In this document: piece after piece, positions 15,725 through 23,588 of the stretch | Position numbering within the stretch: position 1 is the stretch's first letter | Layout of the letters: each line of letters opens with the position of its first letter | Source: Acidobacteriaceae bacterium | GTDB lineage: Bacteria > Acidobacteriota > Terriglobia > Terriglobales > Acidobacteriaceae | Direction: 5' to 3' | Length of the DNA stretch: 64,000 bases | NCBI GenBank assembly: GCA_025355505.1 | Contig: JANXZM010000052.1 | Location: 1-64,000 of the forward strand | Notes under the pieces: generated by a model | Seen by the model: the letters and a program-made list of their open reading frames with translations, nothing else | Told to the model about the DNA's origin: nothing | Database searches by the model: none | Position numbers and translations under genes: made by a program

Positions 15725-16891
15725 ATGAGTGGAAAGAAGATGAGTCGAGTGAAATTGTGGGTGGCCTTTTTATTGTTGTCAGTCCTGCTGGCGAACTGTG
15801 CGGCGGCACAGACGGGTGGCCCGGCGAGCGGCAAAGCCTCGCTGGCGTTCGCGCGGGCTGAAAGACTGAAACGTGGGATCAACGCAAGTGAGTGGTTCGC
15901 GCAGGTGTATGACAAGCGGGGCTATACGCTGGAACATTTTCAGGCTTGGACGACGGCGGAAGACCTGGCGCTGATTAAGTCGATGGGCTTCGATCATGTG
16001 CGGTTGAGCGTGAATCCGCAGCCGATGTTTGACGCGCGCGAGCCAAACAAGATTCCGGCGGAGTATCTCGCGTCTCTGGATGCGGCGGTGAAGATGATAC
16101 TGGACCGCGGGCTGGCGGTGATGATTGACCTGCATCCGGACAGTGATTTCAAAGCGCGACTCGCGAAGGAAGACGAGTTTGTTGAGAGGTTCGCGGATTT
16201 CTGGCGTGCTCTGGCGGCACACTATTCGACGTGGGATGCGGATCGCGTGTTCCTCGAAATCATGAATGAGCCGGAGTTCGCCGATCGCTATCGCTGGCTC
16301 GGTGTGCAAATGAAGCTGGCGGCGGCGATCCGGGAGGGTGCGCCGCGGCACACGATCATTGCGGCGGGAGCGCGCTGGTCGGACGACGATGAACTGGTTT
16401 TTCAGGAGCCGTTGCACGATGCGAACGTCATTTACAACTTTCATTTTTATGAGCCGCATATTTTCACGCATCAGGGGGCAACTTGGAGCGCGTATTACTG
16501 GCATTGGCTGCGCGGGTTGAAATATCCGTCGAGTATGGAATCGGCGGAGCGTGCGGCTGCGCTGGTACCGGATGAGGTGGACCGCTTGCAAGTGATCCGA
16601 TATGGGCGCGAGCACTGGGACGCGGCCCGCATTGAATCCGAAATGAAGCAGGCAGCGGAGTGGGCGCGGCGGCGCGGAGTTCCGCTGGTGTGCAACGAGT
16701 TTGGCGTATATCGGGAGTATGCCGATCCGCAAGACCGGGCGGCATGGCTGCACGATGTGCGGACGGCGCTCGAGCAGAACGGGATTGGCTGGGCGATGTG
16801 GGATTACTCGGGATCGTTTGGCGTGGTTACGAAGAAAGAGGGGAAGGCAGTGGCGGATGAGGGGGTGCTAAGGGCGCTGGGGCTGAAGTGA
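15725..16891 (+). CDS. Secreted GH5-family glycoside hydrolase (cellulase-like)
   Basis: A signal peptide (VKLWVAFLLLSVLLANCAAAQ) precedes a GH5 barrel. KRGINASEWF marks the first strand. The acid/base is Glu182 in FLEIMNEPEF and the nucleophile is Glu325 in PLVCNEFGVY. HFYEPHIFTHQGATW and GWAMWDYSGSFG give the other active-site residues. Likely substrates are beta-glucans or mannans in plant debris. Three ATGs are in frame (15704, 15725, 15740); 15725 is chosen because GGAAGGG lies 10 nt before it. It ends 2 nt before the stop of the convergent SEC-C gene. Confidence 0.88.
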   Translation: MSGKKMSRVKLWVAFLLLSVLLANCAAAQTGGPASGKASLAFARAERLKRGINASEWFAQVYDKRGYTLEHFQAWTTAEDLALIKSMGFDHVRLSVNPQPMFDAREPNKIPAEYLASLDAAVKMILDRGLAVMIDLHPDSDFKARLAKEDEFVERFADFWRALAAHYSTWDADRVFLEIMNEPEFADRYRWLGVQMKLAAAIREGAPRHTIIAAGARWSDDDELVFQEPLHDANVIYNFHFYEPHIFTHQGATWSAYYWHWLRGLKYPSSMESAERAAALVPDEVDRLQVIRYGREHWDAARIESEMKQAAEWARRRGVPLVCNEFGVYREYADPQDRAAWLHDVRTALEQNGIGWAMWDYSGSFGVVTKKEGKAVADEGVLRALGLK

Positions 16892-16892
16892 G

Positions 16893-18761
16893 TCATACAA
16901 TTGGAATGGCGAACGGGTGATTCACCAAGTCGTTCACACTATTAGAGTTTAGCAGTTCTACCAGTTCGTGGTACGTGCAGACTCGCGGCACGCTCCTCGG
17001 TACCAGGAACTCCCGCTCATCAAAAGTCCACCAGAACTCGGGGAACGCGCTGCAGACCACCGGAACAACGTGGCTGATCTCCACAGGAATGAAGTAGTTT
17101 GCACCCGACCGTGATTTCGCTATTTCTGCCCCCCGCCTGTCACTAGCGTCAAGCCACTGTTCGTTCAGAATGCGCCTATTCCTTACTGCTCTGTAATCAC
17201 CTCGGAAATACTCTCGAGTCAGGGAATACGCCTTGCAATCAATTAAAAACAGCAGAGCCCCGACCTGAATATAGGCATCGACTTCAGCAAACGCGGTTTC
17301 TTCCCCTTTTCTCTTCAGCTTTAGGCCCGGCTTGATGGGCATGCTGATGACTGGGCAATCCGAACTCAGTCGATCAGCGACATAGGTCTCGAAATGCGAC
17401 CCCTTAATTTGTCTCATCTCGCTGTCAAGCTGTAGGTCCATCATGACGTTTGCCAACAGCACGGGTGTCAGATTTAAATCAAATATCCAAATGCCCGGAT
17501 TCTGATGCAGGGCCCCAACCCCGCGACGCATCAATGGGTCGTACTCCTGTGCGCTTCCGCTGGACGACAGCAATCGGACAAATATTGAGACTACCTCCTG
17601 CGGATCTCCTTGCTCGGCCTCAACTTGAAACAACTCTTTCAGACACGCAGTCAATTTTTCAGTAAAAAAGGAAGGCTCTGCGAAGACTAGCCCACGGTTC
17701 AAATACGTGAATTGCGCGGGTTCTTCGCTCCATCGGTCGCAAATATAGTTTTTAAGGGCTACAAAGGACAGTCGCAATTGTCGGAGCGTCAGGCCGGTCA
17801 CCGCTTCGACCTGTAGTGCAAAGGGCTCGATGAAGGAAAAACAATCCAGAAGGACTCTAAATGGCAAAAAGCCTGGGCCTTTGATCCGCGCACTGGTGCC
17901 TATCTGGTACACGTAGTCCCGGTCGGTATTGTAAGGAAAACCGATGGTGGACCATCTATCCGCGCGCAGTTCGGCTGACGGAAACTCCTGTCTTGCGGCG
18001 AAGGCGGAGAAAAAACCGACCGGGCTAAACGTTAAAGAAAATTCTTGACGCCGTCGATCGTAAAGAAGCATCAGCTCCGTTTCTTCCGGGTTAGGCTCTG
18101 CGATCAGGATCCCATCCTCACCGATTTTCAGTTGCGCGCTCTTGTTCACCCTTCGATATAGGACTTGCAGATTCGTGATTTCGCCGAACAGCACGCCTAG
18201 TACGCCGAAAAGGCGAGTGATGTCATCATCCGAGATTTCGAAGCCAAAGGTCCCGTCTATGTGAGTTTCCAGTTGCGAATCTTGTTTGGCACCATGCTTG
18301 AAAAAGAGTGCAGTCTTAACCGTTGACGATTCCTGTAGTAGAACTTCCTGGTTTGCTCCACCAACGTTGATCGACAGCCATCCGGGAATGCGGCGGTCAA
18401 TCGATAGCCAAAAAAGGGGCTCGTGTCGCGTGATTATTGGGGCACACTCATCTTCAAGCCAACTAACGTACTCCCGAAGAAGGGTGGCATTTGCTTCGAT
18501 ATCGGGTCCACAGCTCCCGAATAATTCAATGATCCTGTTGTCGAGCTTTTTCCGGGTGCCCGCGACGGTCGCCACGATTCCCGTTTTATTTTTTAAAAAT
18601 AGACGATGAACGCGCTGCGTTTGAAGGTCGGTTGAAAATGGTGGCTTATCGTTACAGCAGCGCTTGTACTTCTTGCCGCTGCCACATGGACAAGGATCGT
18701 TTCGCCCAATCTTAGTCACTGTCTTAGACAATAGAGTCAAGCTTAAGGATACCGCGTCCAC
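16893..18761 (-). CDS. SEC-C motif protein with C-terminal PD-(D/E)XK-like nuclease domain
   Basis: Residues 18-40 are a SEC-C zinc motif: IGRNDPCPCGSGKKYKRCC. The long middle (about 60-460) is not recognised. The C-terminal part has a restriction-endonuclease-like pattern: SHFETYVADRL, then FAEVDAYIQVGALLFLIDCKAYS with Asp495, Asp508 and Lys510. Such single-gene SEC-C plus nuclease-like proteins are often found in accessory regions, so a role in defence or DNA turnover is possible but unproven. The gene is clearly AT-richer than its neighbours, which suggests transfer. The start is GTG 18761; GTG 18719, just before TKIGRNDPC, is an equally good choice. No partner gene is adjacent. Confidence 0.7.
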   Translation of the reverse strand: MDAVSLSLTLLSKTVTKIGRNDPCPCGSGKKYKRCCNDKPPFSTDLQTQRVHRLFLKNKTGIVATVAGTRKKLDNRIIELFGSCGPDIEANATLLREYVSWLEDECAPIITRHEPLFWLSIDRRIPGWLSINVGGANQEVLLQESSTVKTALFFKHGAKQDSQLETHIDGTFGFEISDDDITRLFGVLGVLFGEITNLQVLYRRVNKSAQLKIGEDGILIAEPNPEETELMLLYDRRRQEFSLTFSPVGFFSAFAARQEFPSAELRADRWSTIGFPYNTDRDYVYQIGTSARIKGPGFLPFRVLLDCFSFIEPFALQVEAVTGLTLRQLRLSFVALKNYICDRWSEEPAQFTYLNRGLVFAEPSFFTEKLTACLKELFQVEAEQGDPQEVVSIFVRLLSSSGSAQEYDPLMRRGVGALHQNPGIWIFDLNLTPVLLANVMMDLQLDSEMRQIKGSHFETYVADRLSSDCPVISMPIKPGLKLKRKGEETAFAEVDAYIQVGALLFLIDCKAYSLTREYFRGDYRAVRNRRILNEQWLDASDRRGAEIAKSRSGANYFIPVEISHVVPVVCSAFPEFWWTFDEREFLVPRSVPRVCTYHELVELLNSNSVNDLVNHPFAIPIV

Positions 18762-18802
18762 GGTGGTATTTCCCGTGGGGCAACCACATGGGTAGAACTG
18801 CG

Positions 18803-19138
18803 TTAGTCCAAGCTCCCCTGCTCAATCACAACATTCTCTCGCACGATCAGGCGGTGGGCGGCCATCTCGCGAAGCTTGGGGAGAACGCGGGTGACGTGCT
18901 CGTCGGTATCGACAAAGGAAAGTACGACGGGCAACTCGCCTCCGGCTTCGACGAGGTGGGCGGTGTGGACTTTGCCACGTCCGAGGAAGCCGGCTACGGC
19001 GTGGAAGGCGACGGCTCCGAAGACATTTTGTTCGCGCAGATATTTCAGGATTTCAAGATGAAGCGGGCGATGATGCCAGGAATCGCCTTCGGTGAGATAG
19101 AGGGTGACTTGAACGGCCATAACTTCGCCGGCTGCCAT
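18803..19138 (-). CDS. DUF190 family protein (CrcB-associated)
   Basis: MAVQVTLYLTEGDSWHHRPLHLEILKYL followed by VFGAVAFHAVAGFLGRGKVHTAHL and VLSFVDTDEHVTRVLPKL is the DUF190 signature, a small PII-like fold. These genes commonly follow crcB. The ATG at 19138 lies 1 nt after the crcB stop with GAGGGGG upstream. The ATG at 19120 is an alternative. A regulatory or structural role for the fluoride channel is inferred from context. Confidence 0.88.
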   Translation of the reverse strand: MAAGEVMAVQVTLYLTEGDSWHHRPLHLEILKYLREQNVFGAVAFHAVAGFLGRGKVHTAHLVEAGGELPVVLSFVDTDEHVTRVLPKLREMAAHRLIVRENVVIEQGSLD

Positions 19139-19139
19139 T

Positions 19140-19511
19140 TTACAACCCCCTCGCCAACGCAGCGCCAGCCAGAACGGCGGCGAGGCAGAGTGCGTTGCTG
19201 GCAACGATGTTGATGCCGGTGAGGAGCCATTGCCCCTGCTCCATGAGCGCGAAGCTTTCGAAGGCGTAACTGGAGAAAGTGGTGTAGGAGCCGCAGAAGC
19301 CGATGGCGATCAGGAGGCGCCAGCGCGGGTCGAGCAGCGCGCGTTCGGCGGAAAAGACGAGAAAGAATCCGAGGACGAGGCTGCCGGTGATGTTGATGAG
19401 CAGCGTGCCATAGGGGAACGCGGAGGAGAAATCACGGGCGATCAGGGTGCTGAGGAAGTAGCGGGCGCTGGCTCCGACAACGGCGCCGACGGCGATCCAG
19501 AGATAATTCAC
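19140..19511 (-). CDS. crcB: Fluoride channel CrcB/FluC
   Basis: The 123-residue protein has four membrane helices and the family motifs GAVVGASARYFLS, FPYGTLLINITGSLVLGF and GFCGSYTTFSSYAFE. Fluc channels export fluoride as dual-topology dimers. The start is GTG 19511 with AGGAGG at 19521-19526. A fluoride riboswitch lies directly upstream (19538-19584), which confirms the assignment. Confidence 0.95.
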   Translation of the reverse strand: MNYLWIAVGAVVGASARYFLSTLIARDFSSAFPYGTLLINITGSLVLGFFLVFSAERALLDPRWRLLIAIGFCGSYTTFSSYAFESFALMEQGQWLLTGINIVASNALCLAAVLAGAALARGL

Positions 19512-19537
19512 GACGGGAGTCCTCCTGCAAAAGTTCT

Positions 19538-19584
19538 GTAGGAGTTATCAGCCCGGAGGGCGGTTAACGGCGAACTCCATCGCC
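19538..19584 (-). promoter_or_regulatory. Fluoride riboswitch (crcB motif)
   Basis: The minus strand reads GGCGATGGAGTTCGCC, then TTAACCGCC, CTCCGG and GCTGATAACTCCTAC. This matches the crcB motif consensus (GGNGAUGG...UAACCGC...GCUGAUGRCNCCUAC) in order and spacing. The last CTCCT can pair with the crcB Shine-Dalgarno AGGAG (19521-19526), so ligand binding would free the ribosome site and switch translation on. Confidence 0.92.
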
Positions 19585-19762
19585 AGCGCATCAGTATAGC
19601 GCAGGGTGCCAGGGAGAGCGGGCATGACTTTGGTGCGAGGGTGGACTCCCCGCCAGCGGACGGGGAAGCGAACTGCGAGGGCATTCGCCACCGGCGTGTG
19701 GCCAAGGCTCTCAAAAGGTACAATAAAACGGATAGAGGTCACAGCCGAGGCGAGCTAGATTC

Positions 19763-20140
19763 ATGTACGAAGTCACAGTGGAAGACACATTCGCGGCAGG
19801 GCACTACCTGCGCAACTACAAGGGCAAGTGCGAGAACCCGCACGGCCACAATTACAAAATTCGTGTGACCCTGGCCGGCGCTGAACTGGACAAGGCCGGC
19901 CTGCTGCTCGATTTCAAAGACCTGAAAGACGTTATGAAGCACGCCATTGACCGTCTCGACCACCAGATGATCAACGACATCGAGCCCTTCACCGTGCTCA
20001 ACCCCTCCGCCGAAAATCTCGCGAAATATTTCTACGACGAAACCAACACGCGCTTGAGCAGCGTAACCAGCGGCAGGGTGAGAGTGAAAGACGTCACCGT
20101 TTTCGAAACGGATACAACCACGGCCAAGTACGCCGAGTGA
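19763..20140 (+). CDS. queD: 6-carboxytetrahydropterin synthase QueD
   Basis: QueD converts dihydroneopterin triphosphate to 6-carboxy-tetrahydropterin, the second step to preQ0 and queuosine. The zinc ligands are His14 (AAGHYL), His27 and His29 (ENPHGHNY), with the catalytic Cys23. LDFKDLK, LDHQMIND and PSAENLAKYFYD are also family motifs. The length of 125 residues is normal. queE follows 93 nt downstream, after a palindromic repeat. Confidence 0.95.
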   Translation: MYEVTVEDTFAAGHYLRNYKGKCENPHGHNYKIRVTLAGAELDKAGLLLDFKDLKDVMKHAIDRLDHQMINDIEPFTVLNPSAENLAKYFYDETNTRLSSVTSGRVRVKDVTVFETDTTTAKYAE

Positions 20141-20233
20141 GGCCGTCGGGCGATCTGGTGCTCTGAGTGGCAAATCGATCTGTTTTTGAATTTCGATCAC
20201 CCGATGGCCCGATGACCAGATCACGTCACTTCC
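20141..20233. repeat. Palindromic intergenic repeat between queD and queE
   Basis: GGCGATCTGGTGCTC near 20152 is mirrored by GATGACCAGATCACG near 20213-20227, with CGATCACCCGATGGCCCG between them. This is a REP-like hairpin. No gene fits here. Confidence 0.5.
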
Positions 20234-20917
20234 ATGCAGATTACCGAGATCTACAAATCGCTCCAGGGCGAATCGACATATTCCGGAATGCCCTGCGTTT
20301 TTGTGCGTCTGACCGGATGCAACCTGCGTTGCTCGTGGTGCGACAGCGAGTTCAGTTTTTACGGTGGGCACAAGATGACGCTGCAGGAAGTGCTGACCGA
20401 AGTCGCCCGACTGAGTCCGGCCGGCGGACTGGTCGAGATCACCGGCGGCGAGCCCATGTTGCAGGAACGGGAAGTCATCCCGCTGATGGAGCAACTTCTA
20501 GACGCCGACTACCAGGTGCTGCTCGAGACCAGCGGCGAACGCCCCCTGGCGCGGGTTCCGAAACAAGTCATCAAGATCGTTGACGTGAAGTGTCCGCACT
20601 CCGGGGAACCCAACACCTTCGCGCTCGAGAATCTGAAAGCGCTCCGGCCCCACGACGAACTGAAGTTCGTCTTGACCGACCGCACGGACTACGAATTCGC
20701 CCGCGACTTCGTTCTGAATCACGCGCTGGCCGAGCGCGTTCACGCCATTTTATTTTCCCCTGGGTTCGAAAAGGCTGCGGCTGGCTCGCGAGATACTTCC
20801 CACTGCCTGCTCGATCCGCAAGAACTCGCGGAATGGATTCTCGCCGATGAAACTCCCGCGAGGCTCAGCCTGCAAATCCACAAACTGATCTGGAATCCCG
20901 CCGCCAAGGGTGTCTAG
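20234..20917 (+). CDS. queE: 7-carboxy-7-deazaguanine synthase QueE
   Basis: This radical SAM enzyme makes the deazapurine ring for queuosine. The cluster motif is TGCNLRCSWCDSEFSFYGG (Cys29, Cys33, Cys36), following the typical ITEIYKSLQGESTYSGMPCVFVRL opening. EITGGEPMLQ and VLLETSGERPL complete the core. The length of 227 residues is normal. With queD it gives two of the preQ0 steps; queC and queF are not in the window. Confidence 0.95.
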   Translation: MQITEIYKSLQGESTYSGMPCVFVRLTGCNLRCSWCDSEFSFYGGHKMTLQEVLTEVARLSPAGGLVEITGGEPMLQEREVIPLMEQLLDADYQVLLETSGERPLARVPKQVIKIVDVKCPHSGEPNTFALENLKALRPHDELKFVLTDRTDYEFARDFVLNHALAERVHAILFSPGFEKAAAGSRDTSHCLLDPQELAEWILADETPARLSLQIHKLIWNPAAKGV

Positions 20918-20993
20918 CACGGCGATTGTTCGATGAGTCCTCCGATCGAGGGACGGGCGTCTCGCGCGGCTCTCCAGCAACCGACAGCACTGC

Positions 20994-22928
20994 CTACGCG
21001 GTGTTTTCCGGCACCCGGTTCTCCGCTCGCAGGTGGGCCACCACCAGTCGTATGTCCTCGAAGCTGACATACGGAGGCACCGCTTCCTTGATGTCTCTCA
21101 GTTTTTCGATTCCCTGCTTCAGGCAAGCCGCCTCAATCAGCGGCTGCGCGTCGGGAGAAATCCACTTCGGATTTAACTTCAGCTGGCCGGTTTCAATGAG
21201 GCTTGCCACCGTGCACACGACGGTCGAAATCTGCCGGGCTCGGATGCGCGCAATCTCCTCAAAGCTGCATCCCTCATTCAAAAGCTTAAGCGTCTGTTCC
21301 GCCGGAGCGGCCTCGTTAGCGACGGGCGGCGTGGCGCGCGCTCCATCGCCATAGTTCCGTAAAACTTGTAGAATTTCGGCCCCGTACACGTCGGCTTTTT
21401 TTTCGCCAATCCCCGGCACCTGCTTCAACTCCGCAAAATTGGCGGGACGCCGGCGGCACAACTCCTGCAGGGTGCTGTCGTGCAGAATAATGTACGCGGG
21501 CACTTTGTTCTCCCGCGCCATATTTCGGCGCCATTCGCGCAGATACTCGGCCAGAGCTGGTTCCGCTTCCGCCGGCGCCGTATCCCGCACCCGCCGTTTT
21601 TCCGGCGGCGGCAGCGATCGGAAAGTAGACGGGAAAGCGGTGGGCGAAAACGGCGCCTGCCGGGTCACAACCTCCGGCAAGTCAACCCTCACCGTCTCCT
21701 TATTCAGCCACTCCGGCCTAACGCCGCAATTGTCGCAACTTCCGCAGCTCTCCCATTGCGGAGTCTCTCCGAAGTGGAGACAAATCTGCCGTTGGCGGCA
21801 GCCGGAAGAATCGGCGAACCGGCTGATCACGCGTTTCCGAGCGGATGACCGTTCCCGCTCCGCGTCATCGGAAATCTGACGAATAAAATAATCGAGCAAA
21901 ACATGGTCCTGCTTCTGCCAGAGCAGCACGCAATCCGCCGGCCGGCCATCGCGCCCGGCGCGGCCAGCCTCCTGGTAATACTGCTCAATGGACTTCGGCA
22001 GCGACAGGTGAATCACCGCACGCACCGCGGGCTTGTTGATGCCGAGCCCGAACGCGATGGTTCCCACCAGCACCCGTACTTCGTCCGACATCCATCGTTC
22101 CTGATTCTGCCGGCGCATGGACGATTCCAGCTTCGCGTGATAAGGAATCGCCGCAATCCCGCTCTCCTCCAGATATTCGACGGTCTCCTCCACCCGGCGA
22201 ATCGTGGGCGAATACACGATCACGCTCTCGCCCGCGTAGCGCCGCAAAGCGCGGGCAAGCAACTCCATCTGCGTCCGCGCTTCGCACTTATGCACCACGT
22301 AGCGCAAATTATCGCGATGGAAGCTGGCGATGTAACAATCCGGCTCGCGCATCTGCAACTGTTTGAGAATGTCGTGCCGCACCTGCCGCGTCGCGCTGGC
22401 GGTGAAGGCCGCAATCGGAAGCTTCGGAAAGCTGGTGCGCAGGCGGCTCAGTTGCCGGTAGTCCGGTCGAAACTCGTGCCCCCACTCGGAAATGCAATGC
22501 GCCTCATCCACGGCAAAGAACCCGACGGGCACTTTGGTTAGCCATTCGAAAGTATTTCCGCCGGCCAGCCGTTCTGGCGAAAGATAGAGCAGCCGATATT
22601 CCCCTCGCGCCGCTTTCTCCATCACCTCTCGTCGTTCCGCCGAACTCTGAGAACTATTGATCACCGCCGCCGGAATACCCATTTGCGCCAGTTGCGCCGC
22701 CTGGTCCTGCATTAGCGCGATCAGCGGAGAAACCACCACCGCCGTCTTTCCCGAAATTACCGCCGGAAGCTGGTAGCACAGCGACTTCCCGCCTCCCGTC
22801 GGCATCACCACGCAAGTATCGTGGGCGGCGAGCACACTTCGGATGACATTCTCCTGCTTGGGGCGAAACTCGTGGTATCCCCAGTAGCGTCGCAGCACTT
22901 CCGACAGGTTTGGGCCAGCTTGGGGCAT
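20994..22928 (-). CDS. recQ: ATP-dependent DNA helicase RecQ
   Basis: Helicase motifs are complete: VVMPTGGGKSLCYQ (Walker A), AVDEAHCISEWGHEFRPDY (DEAH), AFTASAT, and QYYQEAGRAGRDGRP. The zinc cluster CRQRQICLHFGE...CGSCDNC follows. No winged-helix RQC domain is obvious; an HRDC domain (LREWRRNMARENKVPAYIILHD, VPGIGEKKAD) and a C-terminal HTH_40-like end complete it. The ATG at 22928 lies in the 8-bp target duplication of IS1-family element 2 and was probably the native start. In-frame ATGs inside the IS (22973, 22979) would add 15-17 residues. The old upstream promoter is now 3 kb away. Confidence 0.92.
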   Translation of the reverse strand: MPQAGPNLSEVLRRYWGYHEFRPKQENVIRSVLAAHDTCVVMPTGGGKSLCYQLPAVISGKTAVVVSPLIALMQDQAAQLAQMGIPAAVINSSQSSAERREVMEKAARGEYRLLYLSPERLAGGNTFEWLTKVPVGFFAVDEAHCISEWGHEFRPDYRQLSRLRTSFPKLPIAAFTASATRQVRHDILKQLQMREPDCYIASFHRDNLRYVVHKCEARTQMELLARALRRYAGESVIVYSPTIRRVEETVEYLEESGIAAIPYHAKLESSMRRQNQERWMSDEVRVLVGTIAFGLGINKPAVRAVIHLSLPKSIEQYYQEAGRAGRDGRPADCVLLWQKQDHVLLDYFIRQISDDAERERSSARKRVISRFADSSGCRQRQICLHFGETPQWESCGSCDNCGVRPEWLNKETVRVDLPEVVTRQAPFSPTAFPSTFRSLPPPEKRRVRDTAPAEAEPALAEYLREWRRNMARENKVPAYIILHDSTLQELCRRRPANFAELKQVPGIGEKKADVYGAEILQVLRNYGDGARATPPVANEAAPAEQTLKLLNEGCSFEEIARIRARQISTVVCTVASLIETGQLKLNPKWISPDAQPLIEAACLKQGIEKLRDIKEAVPPYVSFEDIRLVVAHLRAENRVPENTA

Positions 22929-22983
22929 TGTTGGTAGTGTCTCAGTTTCAAAATAGTCGCTGAGCTGTGGCATACTCATTTCC

Positions 22984-23199
22984 GTGGCCAAAAGACCGCG
23001 AGAACCGATTCAGCTTGCCAAGCAGGTATTCGACATTGCTATTGGCGATACTGAGGATACCATCAGCGAATCCAAGCGCCATCCCTCGAAGCGACGGTCT
23101 GGCGGATTAAAGGGCGGCGCGTCAAGAGCTAAACGTTTAACGCCAGAAGAGCGACGCAAGATCGCCAGTGCGGCAGCAAAAGCACGTTGGGCGAAATAG
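22984..23199 (+). CDS. Small basic protein with KGG...LTPEERRKIA motif (cargo)
   Basis: A 71-residue protein: MAKRPREPIQLAKQVFDIAIGD, then GGLKGGASRAKRLTPEERRKIASAAAKARWAK. Small proteins of this form are widespread in soil bacteria and often lie in accessory DNA. The C-terminal half looks like a nucleic-acid-binding basic helix, and the function is not known. The start is GTG 22984, which overlaps the region where recQ could begin on the other strand. It sits 36 bp inside the left terminal repeat. Confidence 0.65.
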   Translation: MAKRPREPIQLAKQVFDIAIGDTEDTISESKRHPSKRRSGGLKGGASRAKRLTPEERRKIASAAAKARWAK

Positions 23200-23305
23200 C
23201 GTTCGAGCCATTAGGCCGTGTTCTTCGGTGATCCCTACAGATCAGCTTGATTGACAGACTTGGGGTATGATGGCTAGCGTTACGTCAGGAGCTTGCCCAT
23301 GTCGC

Positions 23306-23566
23306 CTAATTTGCGTGCCCGTTCTTTTTCTCCTGAGGAGCTTGCGGCGTCTGGTTTGGCGTCGGCTGTGCAAATAATGCTGGAGTTATCGTCGCGAAAT
23401 TTCCAAAGATTTGCGAATTTACGGCTTGATCAACAGCCGCTTTCTCCCCCACTCCTAGAGCATAATAAGACTTCCCGTACATCTCGCGGGAAGCGCTCAG
23501 CCCGGCCAAAAAGTAAAGCTCGGCGCAAATGAACTTCAAAATATCTAACTGAAAATTCTCTGCCAT
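23306..23566 (-). CDS. Unknown 86-residue protein downstream of the AlbA_2 gene (cargo)
   Basis: ATG 23566 has AAGGAGA 7 nt upstream, which favours this frame over an overlapping plus-strand ORF. The N-terminal half is hydrophobic to helical (FQLDILKFICAELYFLAGLSA). The second half is polar and ends with a Pro/Gln-rich tail. It starts 22 nt after the AlbA_2 gene, so they are probably one transcript. No family recognised. Confidence 0.5.
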   Translation of the reverse strand: MAENFQLDILKFICAELYFLAGLSASREMYGKSYYALGVGEKAAVDQAVNSQIFGNFATITPALFAQPTPNQTPQAPQEKKNGHAN

Positions 23567-23588
23567 ACAAATCTCCTTGTTCTAGTCG

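Noticed and set aside
18788-19213. 141-codon plus-strand ORF over the DUF190 and crcB genes
   Set aside because: The minus-strand genes have strong family motifs and a riboswitch; the plus-strand product has none.
23293-23532. 79-codon plus-strand ORF in IS1-family element 2
   Set aside because: The overlapping minus-strand ORF has a much better ribosome site and follows the AlbA_2 gene in one operon.
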